NCBI GenBank assembly: GCA_041688015.1 | Contig: JBDNIY010000017.1 | Location: 337,762 to 401,761 of the forward strand | Length of the DNA stretch: 64,000 nt | From: Parvibaculum sp041688015 | Lineage (GTDB): Bacteria > Pseudomonadota > Alphaproteobacteria > Parvibaculales > Parvibaculaceae | Reading direction: 5' to 3' | Shown: positions 52,968 through 61,988 of the stretch, one piece after another | How the letters are laid out: every line of letters starts with the position of its first letter | Position numbering within the stretch: the stretch's first letter is position 1 | Notes under the pieces: model-generated | What the model was told of the DNA's origin: nothing | What the model saw: only the letters and a program-made list of their open reading frames with translations | Database searches by the model: none | Program-made: the position numbers and the translations under genes

Positions 52968-53387
52968 ATGTCACTCAAAATCAGACTGGCCCGTGGCGGC
53001 GCAAAGAAGCGTCCCTATTATCGCATCGTCATCGCCGACACGCGTTCACCGCGCGATGGTCGTTTTATCGAAAAGATCGGTTCGTTCAATCCGCTCCTGC
53101 CCAAGGATCGTGAAGATCGCGTCATGCTGGATCTGGAACGTGCCAAGCATTGGCTCTCGGTCGGCGCATTGCCGACGGACCGCGTGGCTCGCTTTCTCGA
53201 TGCCGCAGGCGTTGTAAAGCGCGCGCCGTTGAACAACCCCGAAAAGGCCAAGCCGAAGGCGAAGGCACAGGAGCGTATTGAGGCGGCGCGTCTGGCTGAA
53301 GAAGAAGCCAAGACGGCTGCTGCTGAAGCCGCGGCTGCCCCTGCCCCTGTCGAAGCACCGGCTGAGGAAACACCGGCCGAGGCGTAA
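52968..53387 (+). CDS. rpsP: 30S ribosomal protein S16
   Basis: Small-subunit assembly protein. Residues 1-80 are canonical S16 (KIRLARGGAKKRPYYRIVIAD, FIEKIGSFNPLL, KHWLSVGALPTDRVARFL). At 139 residues it is longer than the E. coli protein, because of an Ala/Glu/Pro-rich C-terminal extension of about 50 residues, a common alphaproteobacterial feature. GAGAAGG lies before the ATG. rimM follows. Confidence 0.98.
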   Translation: MSLKIRLARGGAKKRPYYRIVIADTRSPRDGRFIEKIGSFNPLLPKDREDRVMLDLERAKHWLSVGALPTDRVARFLDAAGVVKRAPLNNPEKAKPKAKAQERIEAARLAEEEAKTAAAEAAAAPAPVEAPAEETPAEA

Positions 53388-53420
53388 GCCATCGGTCCGG
53401 TGGTCTTGGGCCCGGCGGTC

Positions 53421-53963
53421 ATGGCAGCGGACAAGCCAGAGACAGCGCGTGTGTGTCTGGGGGTCGTTGTCGGTGCCCATGGCGTGCGTGGACTTGTCCG
53501 GGTGAAGCCTTTCACCGAGGACCCGCTCAGCGTTGCCGACTACGGTCCGGTTGAGACCAAGGACGGATCCCGGCGTTTCAAGATCGAGACGACGGGCACG
53601 ACCAAAGGTGTCGTGATTTGTCGGTTAGGCGGGGTTGGTGACCGTGATGTCGCCGAAGCGCTGCGTGGCACGGAGCTTTACGTTGATCGGACCGTCTTGC
53701 CGGAGGTGGATGAAGAGGATGGGTTTTACCATGCCGACCTCATCGGCCTTCAGGCGATTGGCGCAGATGGCAAGCTCTATGGCCGGGTGATAGGTGTGCA
53801 TAATTTTGGGGCGGGTGATCTTCTTGAAATTGCTCGACCAGAAGGTGGTCCTACGGTGTTGGTCGCCTTCACTGATGACAACGTGCCAGACGTCGATCTT
53901 GTGGGCGGACGCCTGACGCTTGATCCACCTGATGGTACATTTGAGGGGGAGGCTGATGAGTGA
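53421..53963 (+). CDS. rimM: Ribosome maturation factor RimM
   Basis: 30S assembly factor that binds S19 and helps process 16S rRNA. It has 180 residues. VCLGVVVGAHGVRGLVRVKPFTEDP opens the RimM domain, and EEDGFYHADLIGLQAIGADGKLYGRV starts the PRC barrel. I use the ATG at 53421; a GTG at 53400 is an in-frame alternative. The 3' end overlaps trmD by 8 bp. Confidence 0.95.
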   Translation: MAADKPETARVCLGVVVGAHGVRGLVRVKPFTEDPLSVADYGPVETKDGSRRFKIETTGTTKGVVICRLGGVGDRDVAEALRGTELYVDRTVLPEVDEEDGFYHADLIGLQAIGADGKLYGRVIGVHNFGAGDLLEIARPEGGPTVLVAFTDDNVPDVDLVGGRLTLDPPDGTFEGEADE

Positions 53964-54693
53964 GGCCGCTCCAAAAGCGGGTTTTAAAGCCGCGGTGCTG
54001 ACGCTCTTTCCCGAGATGTTCCCGGGGTCGCTGGGTCTGTCGCTGGCTGGTCGGGCGCTTGAGGCAGGTGTCTGGTCGTTGGATGCGGTCAATATTCGGG
54101 ACTTTGCCAGTGATCGGCATCGTTCGGTGGATGATACGCCGTCTGGCGGCGGGGTTGGCATGGTGCTACGGGCCGATGTGGTGGCCAAGGCCGTCGATGC
54201 GGTGCATGAGACGGGCAGGCCGTTGATTTATTTGTCGCCGCGCGGCAAGCCATTGACGCAAGCGCGCGTCAGGGAATTGGCGGCGGGGCCGGGCGTGACG
54301 CTTCTTTGCGGACGCTTTGAGGGGCTCGATCAACGTGTGATCGACGCTCGGGTTATGGAAGAAATTAGCCTGGGAGATTTTGTGCTCTCAGGCGGCGAAC
54401 CGGCAGCCTTGGCGCTGCTCGACGCCATCGTTCGGCTGCTGCCCGGTGTCATGGGCAAGGATGCATCGGGCGAGGACGAGAGTTTTGAAGGCGGATTGCT
54501 CGAATATCCGCATTATACGCGGCCTCAAATGTTTGAAGGGCGCGAAATACCTGAGGTTCTCACATCCGGGGACCACGGGCGCATCAAAGCCTGGCGACGG
54601 AGCGAGGCTGAAGAGGCAACGAAATCAAGGCGTCCTGACCTTTGGGAGAAATTTCTCAAAATCGGGCGCAAAGACAGTCGCAAGTCCGACTGA
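53956..54693 (+). CDS. trmD: tRNA (guanine-N1-)-methyltransferase TrmD
   Basis: Knotted SPOUT methyltransferase making m1G37, which prevents frameshifting. It has 245 residues: VLTLFPEMFPGSLGLSLAGRAL, HRSVDDTPSGGGVGMVLRADV, LLCGRFEGLDQRVID and LGDFVLSGGEPAAL cover the SAM and tRNA sites. The ATG at 53956 lies after GGGGGAGG inside the end of rimM (ATGAGTGA overlap), so translation is coupled. Confidence 0.97.
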   Translation: MSEAAPKAGFKAAVLTLFPEMFPGSLGLSLAGRALEAGVWSLDAVNIRDFASDRHRSVDDTPSGGGVGMVLRADVVAKAVDAVHETGRPLIYLSPRGKPLTQARVRELAAGPGVTLLCGRFEGLDQRVIDARVMEEISLGDFVLSGGEPAALALLDAIVRLLPGVMGKDASGEDESFEGGLLEYPHYTRPQMFEGREIPEVLTSGDHGRIKAWRRSEAEEATKSRRPDLWEKFLKIGRKDSRKSD

Positions 54694-54784
54694 AGTATGT
54701 TAGTGAAGCGCGCTTCCGGGCGAGAGAGATCTCGCTAGGGTCCAAAAGGACCGCCGGTCGCCTGCATATCCGAGGTTTTAAGAC

Positions 54785-55177
54785 ATGAATATCATCCAAC
54801 AGCTTGAGCAGGACCAGATTGAGGCCCTTACAGCAGGCAAGGAAATTCCCGAATTTGGTCCGGGCGACACGATGATCGTCAACGTGAAGGTTGTCGAAGG
54901 CGAGCGTTCGCGCGTTCAGGCCTATGAAGGCGTCTGCATCGCGCGCTCAGGCGGCGGCATCAACGCGAATTTCACAGTCCGCAAGATTTCATACGGCGAA
55001 GGCGTCGAACGTGTGTTCCCGCTTTATGGCCCGCTCGTTGACAGCATTAAGGTGCTTCGTCGCGGTCGTGTTCGCCGGGCGAAGCTCTATTATCTGCGTG
55101 GCCGTCGTGGCAAGTCCGCTCGTATCGTCGAAAAGCAGGATTTCAAGCGCCGTGCCGCAGCGTCTGGCAAGGCCTAA
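54785..55177 (+). CDS. rplS: 50S ribosomal protein L19
   Basis: Large-subunit protein at the 30S/50S interface. It has 130 residues with FGPGDTMIVNVKVVEGERSRVQAYEGVCIA, FTVRKISYGEGVERVFPLYGP and KLYYLRGRRGKSARI. The family normally ends shortly after the last motif; here a short Ala/Lys tail follows. Last gene of the ribosomal operon, closed by the terminator at 55213-55247. Confidence 0.98.
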   Translation: MNIIQQLEQDQIEALTAGKEIPEFGPGDTMIVNVKVVEGERSRVQAYEGVCIARSGGGINANFTVRKISYGEGVERVFPLYGPLVDSIKVLRRGRVRRAKLYYLRGRRGKSARIVEKQDFKRRAAASGKA

Positions 55178-55212
55178 GCTTTCTTCCGTATCTTTGCGGA
55201 ATGACATGAAAG

Positions 55213-55247
55213 AAGCGGGCAGGGCCTCAAGCCCCAGCCCGCTTTTT
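55213..55247 (+). terminator. Intrinsic terminator after rplS
   Basis: The outer stem AAGCGGGC/GCCCGCTT with an inner GGGC/GCCC helix is followed by five Ts. It separates the ribosomal operon from leuC. Confidence 0.9.
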
Positions 55248-55331
55248 GCTTTTTGGCCGGCTCATGAATATTTGATCTGAGACTTTCGCGCGCCTCGCTT
55301 GAGCGCCCGCGCGGCAAACAGGAGAATGAAA

Positions 55332-56738
55332 ATGGCTGCACCGCGCACCATGTACGACAAAATCTGGGACGCCCATCTCGTCGAGATGCAGGAAGATGGC
55401 ACCGGCCTTCTCTATATCGACCGCCACCTCGTCCATGAAGTGACAAGCCCGCAGGCCTTTGAAGGTTTGCGCCTTGCTGGCCGCACGGTTCATGCGCCGC
55501 AAAAGACGCTGGCCGTTGCCGACCATAACGTGCCGACGACAGATCGTTCGAAAGGCATCGCCGACGAAGAGAGCCGCATTCAGGTTCAGACGCTGGAAGA
55601 CAATGCCAAGGCGTCGGGCATCGAATATCTCGAAATGAGCGACAAGCGTCAGGGCATTGTCCATATCGTGGGGCCAGAGCAAGGCTTCACGCTGCCGGGC
55701 ACGACCATTGTCTGTGGCGACAGCCACACGTCCACGCATGGCGCCTTTGGCGCATTGGCGCATGGCATCGGCACGTCGGAAGTCGAGCATGTGCTGGCCA
55801 CCCAGACGCTCATTCAGGCCAAAGCCAAGAACCTGCGCATCAATGTTGCTGGCAAGGCCCCTGAAGGCTTTACCGCCAAAGACATCGCGCTTGCCATCAT
55901 CGGCCACATCGGCACCGCTGGCGGCACCGGCTATGTGATCGAATATGCCGGTCAGGCGATCCGTGACCTTTCGATGGAAGGCCGCATGACGGTTTGCAAC
56001 ATGACAATTGAAGCAGGCGCGCGTGCTGGCATGATCGCGCCGGACGAAAAGACGATTGCCTATTTCAAAGGCCGCCCGATGGCGCCCAAGGGCGAGAATT
56101 GGGACAAGGCAGCGGCCTATTGGCTGACGCTGCCGTCTGACGAAGGCGCTCATTTCGATAAGGAAGTGACGCTCGACATCGCCAATCTGCCACCCATGAT
56201 CACTTGGGGTACGAGCCCCGAGAATGTCATCAAGATTTCGGACCGCGTGCCGGATCCTTCAAAGGTCACCGACGAAGGCAAGCGTCATGCGCTGGAGCGC
56301 TCGCTCGCCTATATGGGGCTGACTGCTGGTACGCCGATCACCGAGGTCAAGATCGACCGCGTGTTCATCGGTTCCTGCACCAATGGCCGTATAGAAGACT
56401 TGCGCGCCGCAGCTGCCGTCGCCAAAGGCCACAAGGTCGCCTCCACGGTCAATGCGATGGTCGTGCCGGGGTCGGGCCTTGTTAAGGAGCAGGCGGAAGC
56501 TGAAGGCCTCGACAAGATTTTTCTCGAAGCGGGCTTTGAATGGCGCGAGCCGGGCTGCTCGATGTGCCTTGCGATGAATGCCGATAAACTCGAGCCGGGC
56601 GAGCGTTGTGCGTCCACGTCCAACCGCAACTTTGAAGGCCGTCAGGGCCGCGGTGGTCGTACCCATCTCGTCTCGCCGCAGATGGCGGCAGCCGCCGCCA
56701 TTGCGGGACACTTTGTAGATTTTCGTGAGATGAATTGA
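55332..56738 (+). CDS. leuC: 3-isopropylmalate dehydratase large subunit
   Basis: [4Fe-4S] enzyme isomerising 2- to 3-isopropylmalate with LeuD. It has 468 residues: TMYDKIWDAHLV start, VCGDSHTSTHGAFGALAHGIGTSEVEHVL, and cluster Cys in FIGSCTNGRIEDL and GCSMCLAMN. I take the ATG at 55332, 7 nt after AGGAG; the ATG at 55326 is only 1 nt from it. Its stop directly abuts the stop of the antisense inserted gene, and leuD is displaced by about 580 bp. Confidence 0.98.
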   Translation: MAAPRTMYDKIWDAHLVEMQEDGTGLLYIDRHLVHEVTSPQAFEGLRLAGRTVHAPQKTLAVADHNVPTTDRSKGIADEESRIQVQTLEDNAKASGIEYLEMSDKRQGIVHIVGPEQGFTLPGTTIVCGDSHTSTHGAFGALAHGIGTSEVEHVLATQTLIQAKAKNLRINVAGKAPEGFTAKDIALAIIGHIGTAGGTGYVIEYAGQAIRDLSMEGRMTVCNMTIEAGARAGMIAPDEKTIAYFKGRPMAPKGENWDKAAAYWLTLPSDEGAHFDKEVTLDIANLPPMITWGTSPENVIKISDRVPDPSKVTDEGKRHALERSLAYMGLTAGTPITEVKIDRVFIGSCTNGRIEDLRAAAAVAKGHKVASTVNAMVVPGSGLVKEQAEAEGLDKIFLEAGFEWREPGCSMCLAMNADKLEPGERCASTSNRNFEGRQGRGGRTHLVSPQMAAAAAIAGHFVDFREMN

Positions 56739-57266
56739 TCAAATATCGTTGTACTTTTTGTCAAATTCATGAAACGCCCCGCCCGGTAATCGCTGTATAT
56801 GGTAGTCATTTGTCAGCTGTTTTATGAATGTTTTTGGAGTGAATTTTGTGTCTGGCTGCCCCATGTCTTTACGAATGGCTACAATTACTTTTGCCATTGC
56901 CTCAGAAGAGGCAGCAACGTTTGGCGCGTCGGGATGCTCTTGTGAATACATCGTGAAGGCTTGGAATTCTCTTATGACATCATCGGAGCCGTAGAAAATT
57001 ACCTTCTTGCTGAATTCTTGAAGTTTGATGACTAACTCATCTTGCTTCTTATGTGCTGGTTTTACCTTTTCTCTCGAGAGTGCTAGCTCATGGAACACGC
57101 CGAACATTGCATCCACAAAAATCATATAGGTTTGGTATTTTTCGACCGAAAGCTGTTCTTCAACCTTACGCCGTTTTTCTAACTCTTGGCGGACTATGAA
57201 GCCTAAGCCGCCAAGTATTAGAACTAAAATTGGTACTATGTAGCCGGTCATTTTCGTTCCTATCAC
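56739..57266 (-). CDS. Unknown single-pass membrane protein inserted between leuC and leuD
   Basis: A 175-residue protein with one N-terminal helix (about 8-24) and then a charged, coiled-coil-like region (RQELEKRRKVEEQLSVEKYQT). The cytoplasmic domain ends near GGAFHEFDKKYNDI. The gene lies on the strand opposite to leuC and leuD and is clearly more AT-rich than its neighbours, with different codon use (many AAA, GAA and TTT). This points to recent acquisition. The stops of leuC and this gene are back to back with no spacer. I do not recognise the family. No integrase, repeat or attachment site is visible. Confidence 0.8.
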   Translation of the reverse strand: MIGTKMTGYIVPILVLILGGLGFIVRQELEKRRKVEEQLSVEKYQTYMIFVDAMFGVFHELALSREKVKPAHKKQDELVIKLQEFSKKVIFYGSDDVIREFQAFTMYSQEHPDAPNVAASSEAMAKVIVAIRKDMGQPDTKFTPKTFIKQLTNDYHIQRLPGGAFHEFDKKYNDI

Positions 57267-57319
57267 TAGAGTCCCACTGAAAAGCCTAGAAGCTATGTCG
57301 TTCTAAAAAGGATAGAGTA

Positions 57320-57925
57320 ATGGATAAATTCAACAAGCTCTCAGGCGTCGCGGCTCCGTTGCCGATGATCAATATCGATACCGATATGATCATCCCCAAG
57401 CAGTTCCTGAAGACGATCAAGCGCACAGGCCTCGGCAAGAACCTGTTTGATGAAATGCGTTACGATGACAAAGGCAATGAGATTCCTGATTTCGTGCTCA
57501 ACAAGCCTGCCTATCGCAAGGCACAGATTCTTGTGACGGGTGAAAACTTCGGCTGCGGCTCGTCGCGCGAACATGCGCCTTGGGCGCTGTCCGACTTCGG
57601 CATCAAATGTGTGATTGCCGCGTCCTTTGCCGACATCTTCTATAACAACTGTTTCCAGAACGGCATTCTGCCCATCGTCTTGCCGCAGGCCGAAGTGGAC
57701 AAGCTGATGGACGATGCCGAGCGCGGCCAGAACGCAATCGTCAACATTGATCTGGAAGCTCAGGAAATTCGCGGGCCTGATGGCGGCGTCATCAAATTTG
57801 ACCTCGACCCGTTCCGCAAGCATTGCATGCTTGAAGGGCTCGACGGCGTCGGGCTGACGATGAAGAAAGAAGCCTCCATCGCAACATATGAAAAGCGCCA
57901 CGCGGCCGAACAGCCCTGGCTCTAA
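57320..57925 (+). CDS. leuD: 3-isopropylmalate dehydratase small subunit
   Basis: Swivel-domain partner of LeuC. It has 201 residues: FNKLSGVAAPLPMINIDTDMIIPKQFLKTI at the N-terminus, then FGCGSSREHAPWALSDFGI and FYNNCFQNGILPI. An AAAGGATAGAG precedes the ATG. Because an antisense gene separates it from leuC, it may use its own promoter in the 53-bp gap or in the inserted gene. Confidence 0.97.
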   Translation: MDKFNKLSGVAAPLPMINIDTDMIIPKQFLKTIKRTGLGKNLFDEMRYDDKGNEIPDFVLNKPAYRKAQILVTGENFGCGSSREHAPWALSDFGIKCVIAASFADIFYNNCFQNGILPIVLPQAEVDKLMDDAERGQNAIVNIDLEAQEIRGPDGGVIKFDLDPFRKHCMLEGLDGVGLTMKKEASIATYEKRHAAEQPWL

Positions 57926-57961
57926 ACCATTTCTAAAATCCAGAAGTAAAGTCCAAGATAA

Positions 57962-59068
57962 ATGACCAACAAAATTTTGATTGTCGCCGGTGACGGTATC
58001 GGCCCGGAAGTGATGGGCCAGGTTGAACGCGTGATCGGCTGGTACGCCACTAATCGCAAATTTGATGTAGAGATCGACCGTGATCTCGTCGGCGGTTGTT
58101 GCTATGACGCGCATGGCGTCGCAGTGACGGACGCAACCATTGAAAAGGCGCTGGCGGCTGATGCTGTTTTTCTCGGCGCGGTCGGTGGACCCAAATGGGA
58201 TGACGCGCCTTATGACGTTCGCCCCGAAGCGGGTCTGCTGCGCTTGCGCAAAGACCTTGAACTCTTCGCCAATCTGCGCCCCGCGCTTTGTTTTTCTGCA
58301 CTTGCCGATGCGTCTTCACTGAAGCGCGAGATCGTCGAAGGTCTCGACATCATGATCGTGCGCGAGCTGACGGGTGGCGTCTATTTTGGCGAACCCAAGA
58401 TCATTGAAGATATCGGCAATGGCGAGCGTCGTGGCATTGATACGCAGGTCTATACAACCAGCGAAATTCGCCGCATCGCTGCCGTGGCGTTCGAGCTTGC
58501 CCGTAAGCGCGACAATCGCGTCATGTCAGTTGAAAAACGCAATGTGATGAAGTCAGGCGTGCTTTGGTACGAAGAGGTCATCAAGCTTCATAAGGAACAA
58601 TATTCCGATGTGAAGCTCGACCATATGCTGGCAGATAATTGCGCCATGCAGCTGGTGCGCAACCCCAAGCAGTTTGACGTTATCGTCACCGACAATCTGT
58701 TTGGCGATGTGTTGTCCGACATTGCTTCCATGTTGACCGGGTCGCTCGGCATGTTGCCCTCGGCTTCGCTGGGCGCGAAAGACGCGAGCGGCAAGGCCAA
58801 AGCCATGTACGAGCCTGTGCATGGGTCCGCGCCTGACATTGCAGGTACGGGCGCTGCTAATCCGATTGCCTCGATCCTCTCCTTTGCGATGGCGCTGCGT
58901 TATACGTTTGATCGCGGTGCTTGCGCTGATCTTCTGGAGAAGGCAGTTGATGCCGTACTCGCTAAAGGATTGCGTACCGGCGACATCATGCAGGACGGCA
59001 TGAAGAAGGTCGGAACCGGCGAGATGGGCGATGCGATCCTTGCTGAACTTGATCGTTTGAACGGCTAA
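57962..59068 (+). CDS. leuB: 3-isopropylmalate dehydrogenase
   Basis: NAD-dependent oxidative decarboxylation giving 2-ketoisocaproate. It has 368 residues: GDGIGPEVMGQVERVI, VGGPKWDD, MIVRELTGGVYFGEP, and NLFGDVLSDIASMLTGSLGMLPSASL with the metal-binding Asp residues, then EPVHGSAPDIAGTGAANP. It follows leuD by 36 bp. Confidence 0.98.
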   Translation: MTNKILIVAGDGIGPEVMGQVERVIGWYATNRKFDVEIDRDLVGGCCYDAHGVAVTDATIEKALAADAVFLGAVGGPKWDDAPYDVRPEAGLLRLRKDLELFANLRPALCFSALADASSLKREIVEGLDIMIVRELTGGVYFGEPKIIEDIGNGERRGIDTQVYTTSEIRRIAAVAFELARKRDNRVMSVEKRNVMKSGVLWYEEVIKLHKEQYSDVKLDHMLADNCAMQLVRNPKQFDVIVTDNLFGDVLSDIASMLTGSLGMLPSASLGAKDASGKAKAMYEPVHGSAPDIAGTGAANPIASILSFAMALRYTFDRGACADLLEKAVDAVLAKGLRTGDIMQDGMKKVGTGEMGDAILAELDRLNG

Positions 59069-59093
59069 CAGTTTTTGTCAGGAGTTTGACTCT

Positions 59094-60116
59094 ATGGGTT
59101 ACAAAGTCGCTGTCGTCGGCGCCACGGGCAACGTGGGGCGCGAGATGCTCAACATTTTGGCAGAGCGTCAGTTTCCTGCCGATGAAGTGGTGGCGCTGGC
59201 CTCGCGTCGCAGCCTGGGCACTGAGGTTTCCTATGGCGACAAAATTCTCAAGGTCAAGGCGCTTGAAAATTACGACTTTGCGGGCACGGACATTTGCTTA
59301 ATGTCGGCGGGTTCGGAAGTTGCCGAAAAATACGCTGGCAAGATCGCAGCGGCAGGCTGCGTGATGATCGATAATTCATCGCGTTACCGGACGGACCCGG
59401 ATGTGCCTTTGGTTGTGCCGGAAGTGAATGCGGCTGCAATTGCGGGCTACACAAAGAAGATGATCATTGCCAACCCCAATTGTTCGACCGCGCAGTTGGT
59501 GGTGGCGCTAAAGCCGCTGCATGATGTGGCCAAGATCAAGCGCGTTGTTGTCTCGACCTATCAGTCCACATCGGGGGCTGGCAAAGAGGGTATGGATGAG
59601 CTTTTCCAGCAGACGCGCGCCATCTATGTGAACGATCCCGTCGAGACACGTAAGTTCACCAAGCAGATCGCCTTCAACGTCATCCCTCATATCGATGTCT
59701 TCATGGAAGACGGCTATACGAAGGAAGAATGGAAGATGGTCGTCGAGACCAAGAAAATTCTCGATCCCAAGATCAAACTGACGGCGACCTGCGTGCGTGT
59801 GCCGGTGTTTGTTGGCCATGCGGAATCGATTAACATCGAATTTGAAAATCCGATTTCCGACGACGAAGCGCGCGAAATCCTGCGCGAAGCGCCCGGTTGC
59901 CTCGTGGTGGACAAGCGTGAAGACGGTGGCTATGTGACGCCGCTCGAATGCGTCGGCGATTTTGCCACCTACATCAGCCGCATTCGTACCGATCCGACGG
60001 TTGATAACGGGCTGGCGATCTGGGTCGTCTCCGACAATCTGCGTAAAGGCGCGGCGCTCAACGCTGTGCAGATCGCTGAAATCCTCGGCACGCGGTTTTT
60101 GAAGAAGGCGGCCTGA
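59094..60116 (+). CDS. asd: Aspartate-semialdehyde dehydrogenase
   Basis: NADPH-dependent reduction of aspartyl phosphate, the branch point to lysine/DAP, methionine and threonine. It has 340 residues: VAVVGATGNVGREMLNIL for NADPH, IANPNCSTAQLV with the catalytic Cys, and STYQSTSGAGKEGMDEL. The conserved His lies in CVRVPVFVGHAESI. It follows leuB by 25 bp. Confidence 0.98.
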   Translation: MGYKVAVVGATGNVGREMLNILAERQFPADEVVALASRRSLGTEVSYGDKILKVKALENYDFAGTDICLMSAGSEVAEKYAGKIAAAGCVMIDNSSRYRTDPDVPLVVPEVNAAAIAGYTKKMIIANPNCSTAQLVVALKPLHDVAKIKRVVVSTYQSTSGAGKEGMDELFQQTRAIYVNDPVETRKFTKQIAFNVIPHIDVFMEDGYTKEEWKMVVETKKILDPKIKLTATCVRVPVFVGHAESINIEFENPISDDEAREILREAPGCLVVDKREDGGYVTPLECVGDFATYISRIRTDPTVDNGLAIWVVSDNLRKGAALNAVQIAEILGTRFLKKAA

Positions 60117-60126
60117 GCGCGCGCCC

Positions 60127-60972
60127 TTAAAACATCTGGATGGAGGGTAGCAGGCCCGGCTCACAGATTAGGCTTTGGTCGCGAGCGAGCGCGAGTTCGC
60201 TGCGCCCGGCCTCGATGCTGGATTTGACCAAAGCGGCGGTTGATGCCGTGGCGCGTGCAAGTGCCAGCGGCGTGTCGTTGCCTGTCAGCAAACGCGCTAG
60301 AAACATCGCCGCGAATATGTCGCCTGTGCCTTTGGGCACCCCGTTGCCGTTTGTCGCTTCATAAAGAGTTGTCTCAGTGCGGTAGGCTTTTTTACCATCG
60401 ACGGCGAGGCAGCCGATGCGACCCTTAGGGGCTGGGGTTGAAGTGATGGTGACGACGCGCGGTCCAATGGTGCGGGCGAGCGCCAGCGCCTTGCGTGGGT
60501 CTTCGGGCTGGTCGTCTGTGAGGCGTCCGAATTCAAACCAATTGGGGGTGAGGATGTCGGCCTTGACGGCCAGTTCCTTCATTGCTGCTTCAATGGCAGG
60601 CGCGACATAAAGGCCCTCGGCTGTGTCGCCCATGATCGGATCGCAGAGATAGAGGGCGTCGGGGTTTGCCTTTTTGACGCGAGTGACGGCATCTTCGATG
60701 GCGAGCGCCTGATCAGGCTCGGCAAGGTAGCCCGAGATGACCGCATCGCATCGCTTGAGCCAACCCTGATCGTCGAGCGCGGTGACGAGGCCTGCGATGA
60801 GGTCGGCGTCGAGCGGGCCACCTTCATATTTTCCGTAGCCAGGGTGGTGAGCGAGAAGAATAGTGGGCACCTGCCAGGCTTCATGCCCAAGGCGCTGAAT
60901 GGCAAAGCCCGCTGCTGAATTTCCAACTGCACCGTAAACCACCTGACTGGAGATCGAGAGGATGGTTGCCAT
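60127..60972 (-). CDS. pdxY: Pyridoxal kinase
   Basis: Ribokinase-fold enzyme phosphorylating pyridoxal in the B6 salvage pathway. It has 281 residues: ILSISSQVVYGAVGNSAAGFAIQRLGHEAWQVPT is the usual opening, DPIMGDTAEGLYV follows, and the anion hole is GVPKGTGDIFAAMFLARLL. The Asp of GTGD is the catalytic base. It converges on asd with 10 bp between stops and is divergent from the lyase gene. Confidence 0.95.
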   Translation of the reverse strand: MATILSISSQVVYGAVGNSAAGFAIQRLGHEAWQVPTILLAHHPGYGKYEGGPLDADLIAGLVTALDDQGWLKRCDAVISGYLAEPDQALAIEDAVTRVKKANPDALYLCDPIMGDTAEGLYVAPAIEAAMKELAVKADILTPNWFEFGRLTDDQPEDPRKALALARTIGPRVVTITSTPAPKGRIGCLAVDGKKAYRTETTLYEATNGNGVPKGTGDIFAAMFLARLLTGNDTPLALARATASTAALVKSSIEAGRSELALARDQSLICEPGLLPSIQMF

Positions 60973-61103
60973 AGGTTTCCTTTATGGCCCCCATAAGCCC
61001 GGAATCCGCTTCACATGCTGCCACAAGGTTTATAGTGTCCCTCTCGCAATTGCGAAAGGCTTCACCGCTGCTCGCCACCTCATTTACAACTTCGAGGAAG
61101 TCT

Positions 61104-61988
61104 ATGTCCGACATCATCGCTCGTCCACGCCGTAGCGTTCTTTACATGCCGGGTTCCAATGTCCGCGCGTTGGAAAAGGCGCGTGATATCCCCGCCGATG
61201 CATTGATCCTCGATCTTGAAGATGCTGTGGCGCCGGATGCTAAGGCTGAAGCGCGGGCGCAAGTGATGGCGGCGGTCGTCGCGGGTGGTTATGGCAAGCG
61301 CGAGATTTGCATTCGCGTCAATGGGCTTGATACGCCTTGGGGCATGGACGATATCAAGGCGGCGGTGGCGGCCAAACCCGACGCAATCCTTGTGCCCAAG
61401 ATCAATTCGGCCGAAGACGTCATGCGCGCCGACAAGGCCTTGTCGGCTGCAGGCGCGTCCGCCTCGCTGCAGCTTTGGTGCATGATCGAGACGCCGCTCG
61501 CCATTCTCAACATTCAGGCGATTGCCGCCAAGGCGTCATCGACGCGCATGACGCTTTGGGTCATGGGCACCAACGACATTGCCAAGGAATTGCGCGCCGC
61601 CCATACGCCCGACCGTATGCCAATGCTGGCGTCATTGGGCCTATCGATCATTGCCGCACGTGCCTATGGGCTGGTGGCGCTCGACGGCGTTTACAATGAG
61701 ATCAAGGATGAGGCCGGATTTGTCGCTGTCTGTGAGCAGGGCCGCGACATGGGCTTTGACGGCAAGACGCTCATTCACCCCAGTCAGGTCGGCCCGTGCA
61801 ACGTCATTTTCTCGCCGGATGCAGACAGCGTAAATTTTGCTCGCTTGACCATTGCAGCTTTTGAAGCGCTGGAGAATAAAGGCAAGGGCGTGCTGAAAGT
61901 CGAAGGCCGTATGGTCGAGATACTACACGCTGAGATTGCCAAGCGCACGGTGGCAATTGCGGATGCGATTTCGGAGTTGGAAGCATGA
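61104..61988 (+). CDS. CoA-ester lyase of the HpcH/HpaI family (malyl-CoA lyase / thioesterase-like)
   Basis: A 294-residue TIM-barrel enzyme of the citrate lyase beta-like group. RSVLYMPGSNVRALEKARDIPADALILDLEDAVAPDAK carries the Mg/CoA-site residues. EICIRVNGLDTPWG, WCMIETPLAILN and KTLIHPSQV complete the pattern. Subgroups include L-malyl/beta-methylmalyl-CoA lyase and (S)-malyl-CoA thioesterase. With a mesaconyl-CoA hydratase-like gene overlapping its 3' end, a role in the ethylmalonyl-CoA pathway is likely. Start at 61104, with GAGGAAG upstream. Confidence 0.88.
   Translation: MSDIIARPRRSVLYMPGSNVRALEKARDIPADALILDLEDAVAPDAKAEARAQVMAAVVAGGYGKREICIRVNGLDTPWGMDDIKAAVAAKPDAILVPKINSAEDVMRADKALSAAGASASLQLWCMIETPLAILNIQAIAAKASSTRMTLWVMGTNDIAKELRAAHTPDRMPMLASLGLSIIAARAYGLVALDGVYNEIKDEAGFVAVCEQGRDMGFDGKTLIHPSQVGPCNVIFSPDADSVNFARLTIAAFEALENKGKGVLKVEGRMVEILHAEIAKRTVAIADAISELEA

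Noticed and set aside
55248..55331. Leucine attenuator or leader peptide before leuC
   Set aside because: No short frame with a run of Leu codons and no second terminator hairpin are present between the rplS terminator and leuC.
55227..56153. 308-codon minus-strand open frame inside leuC
   Set aside because: Antisense to a fully conserved gene, and it runs through the rplS terminator.
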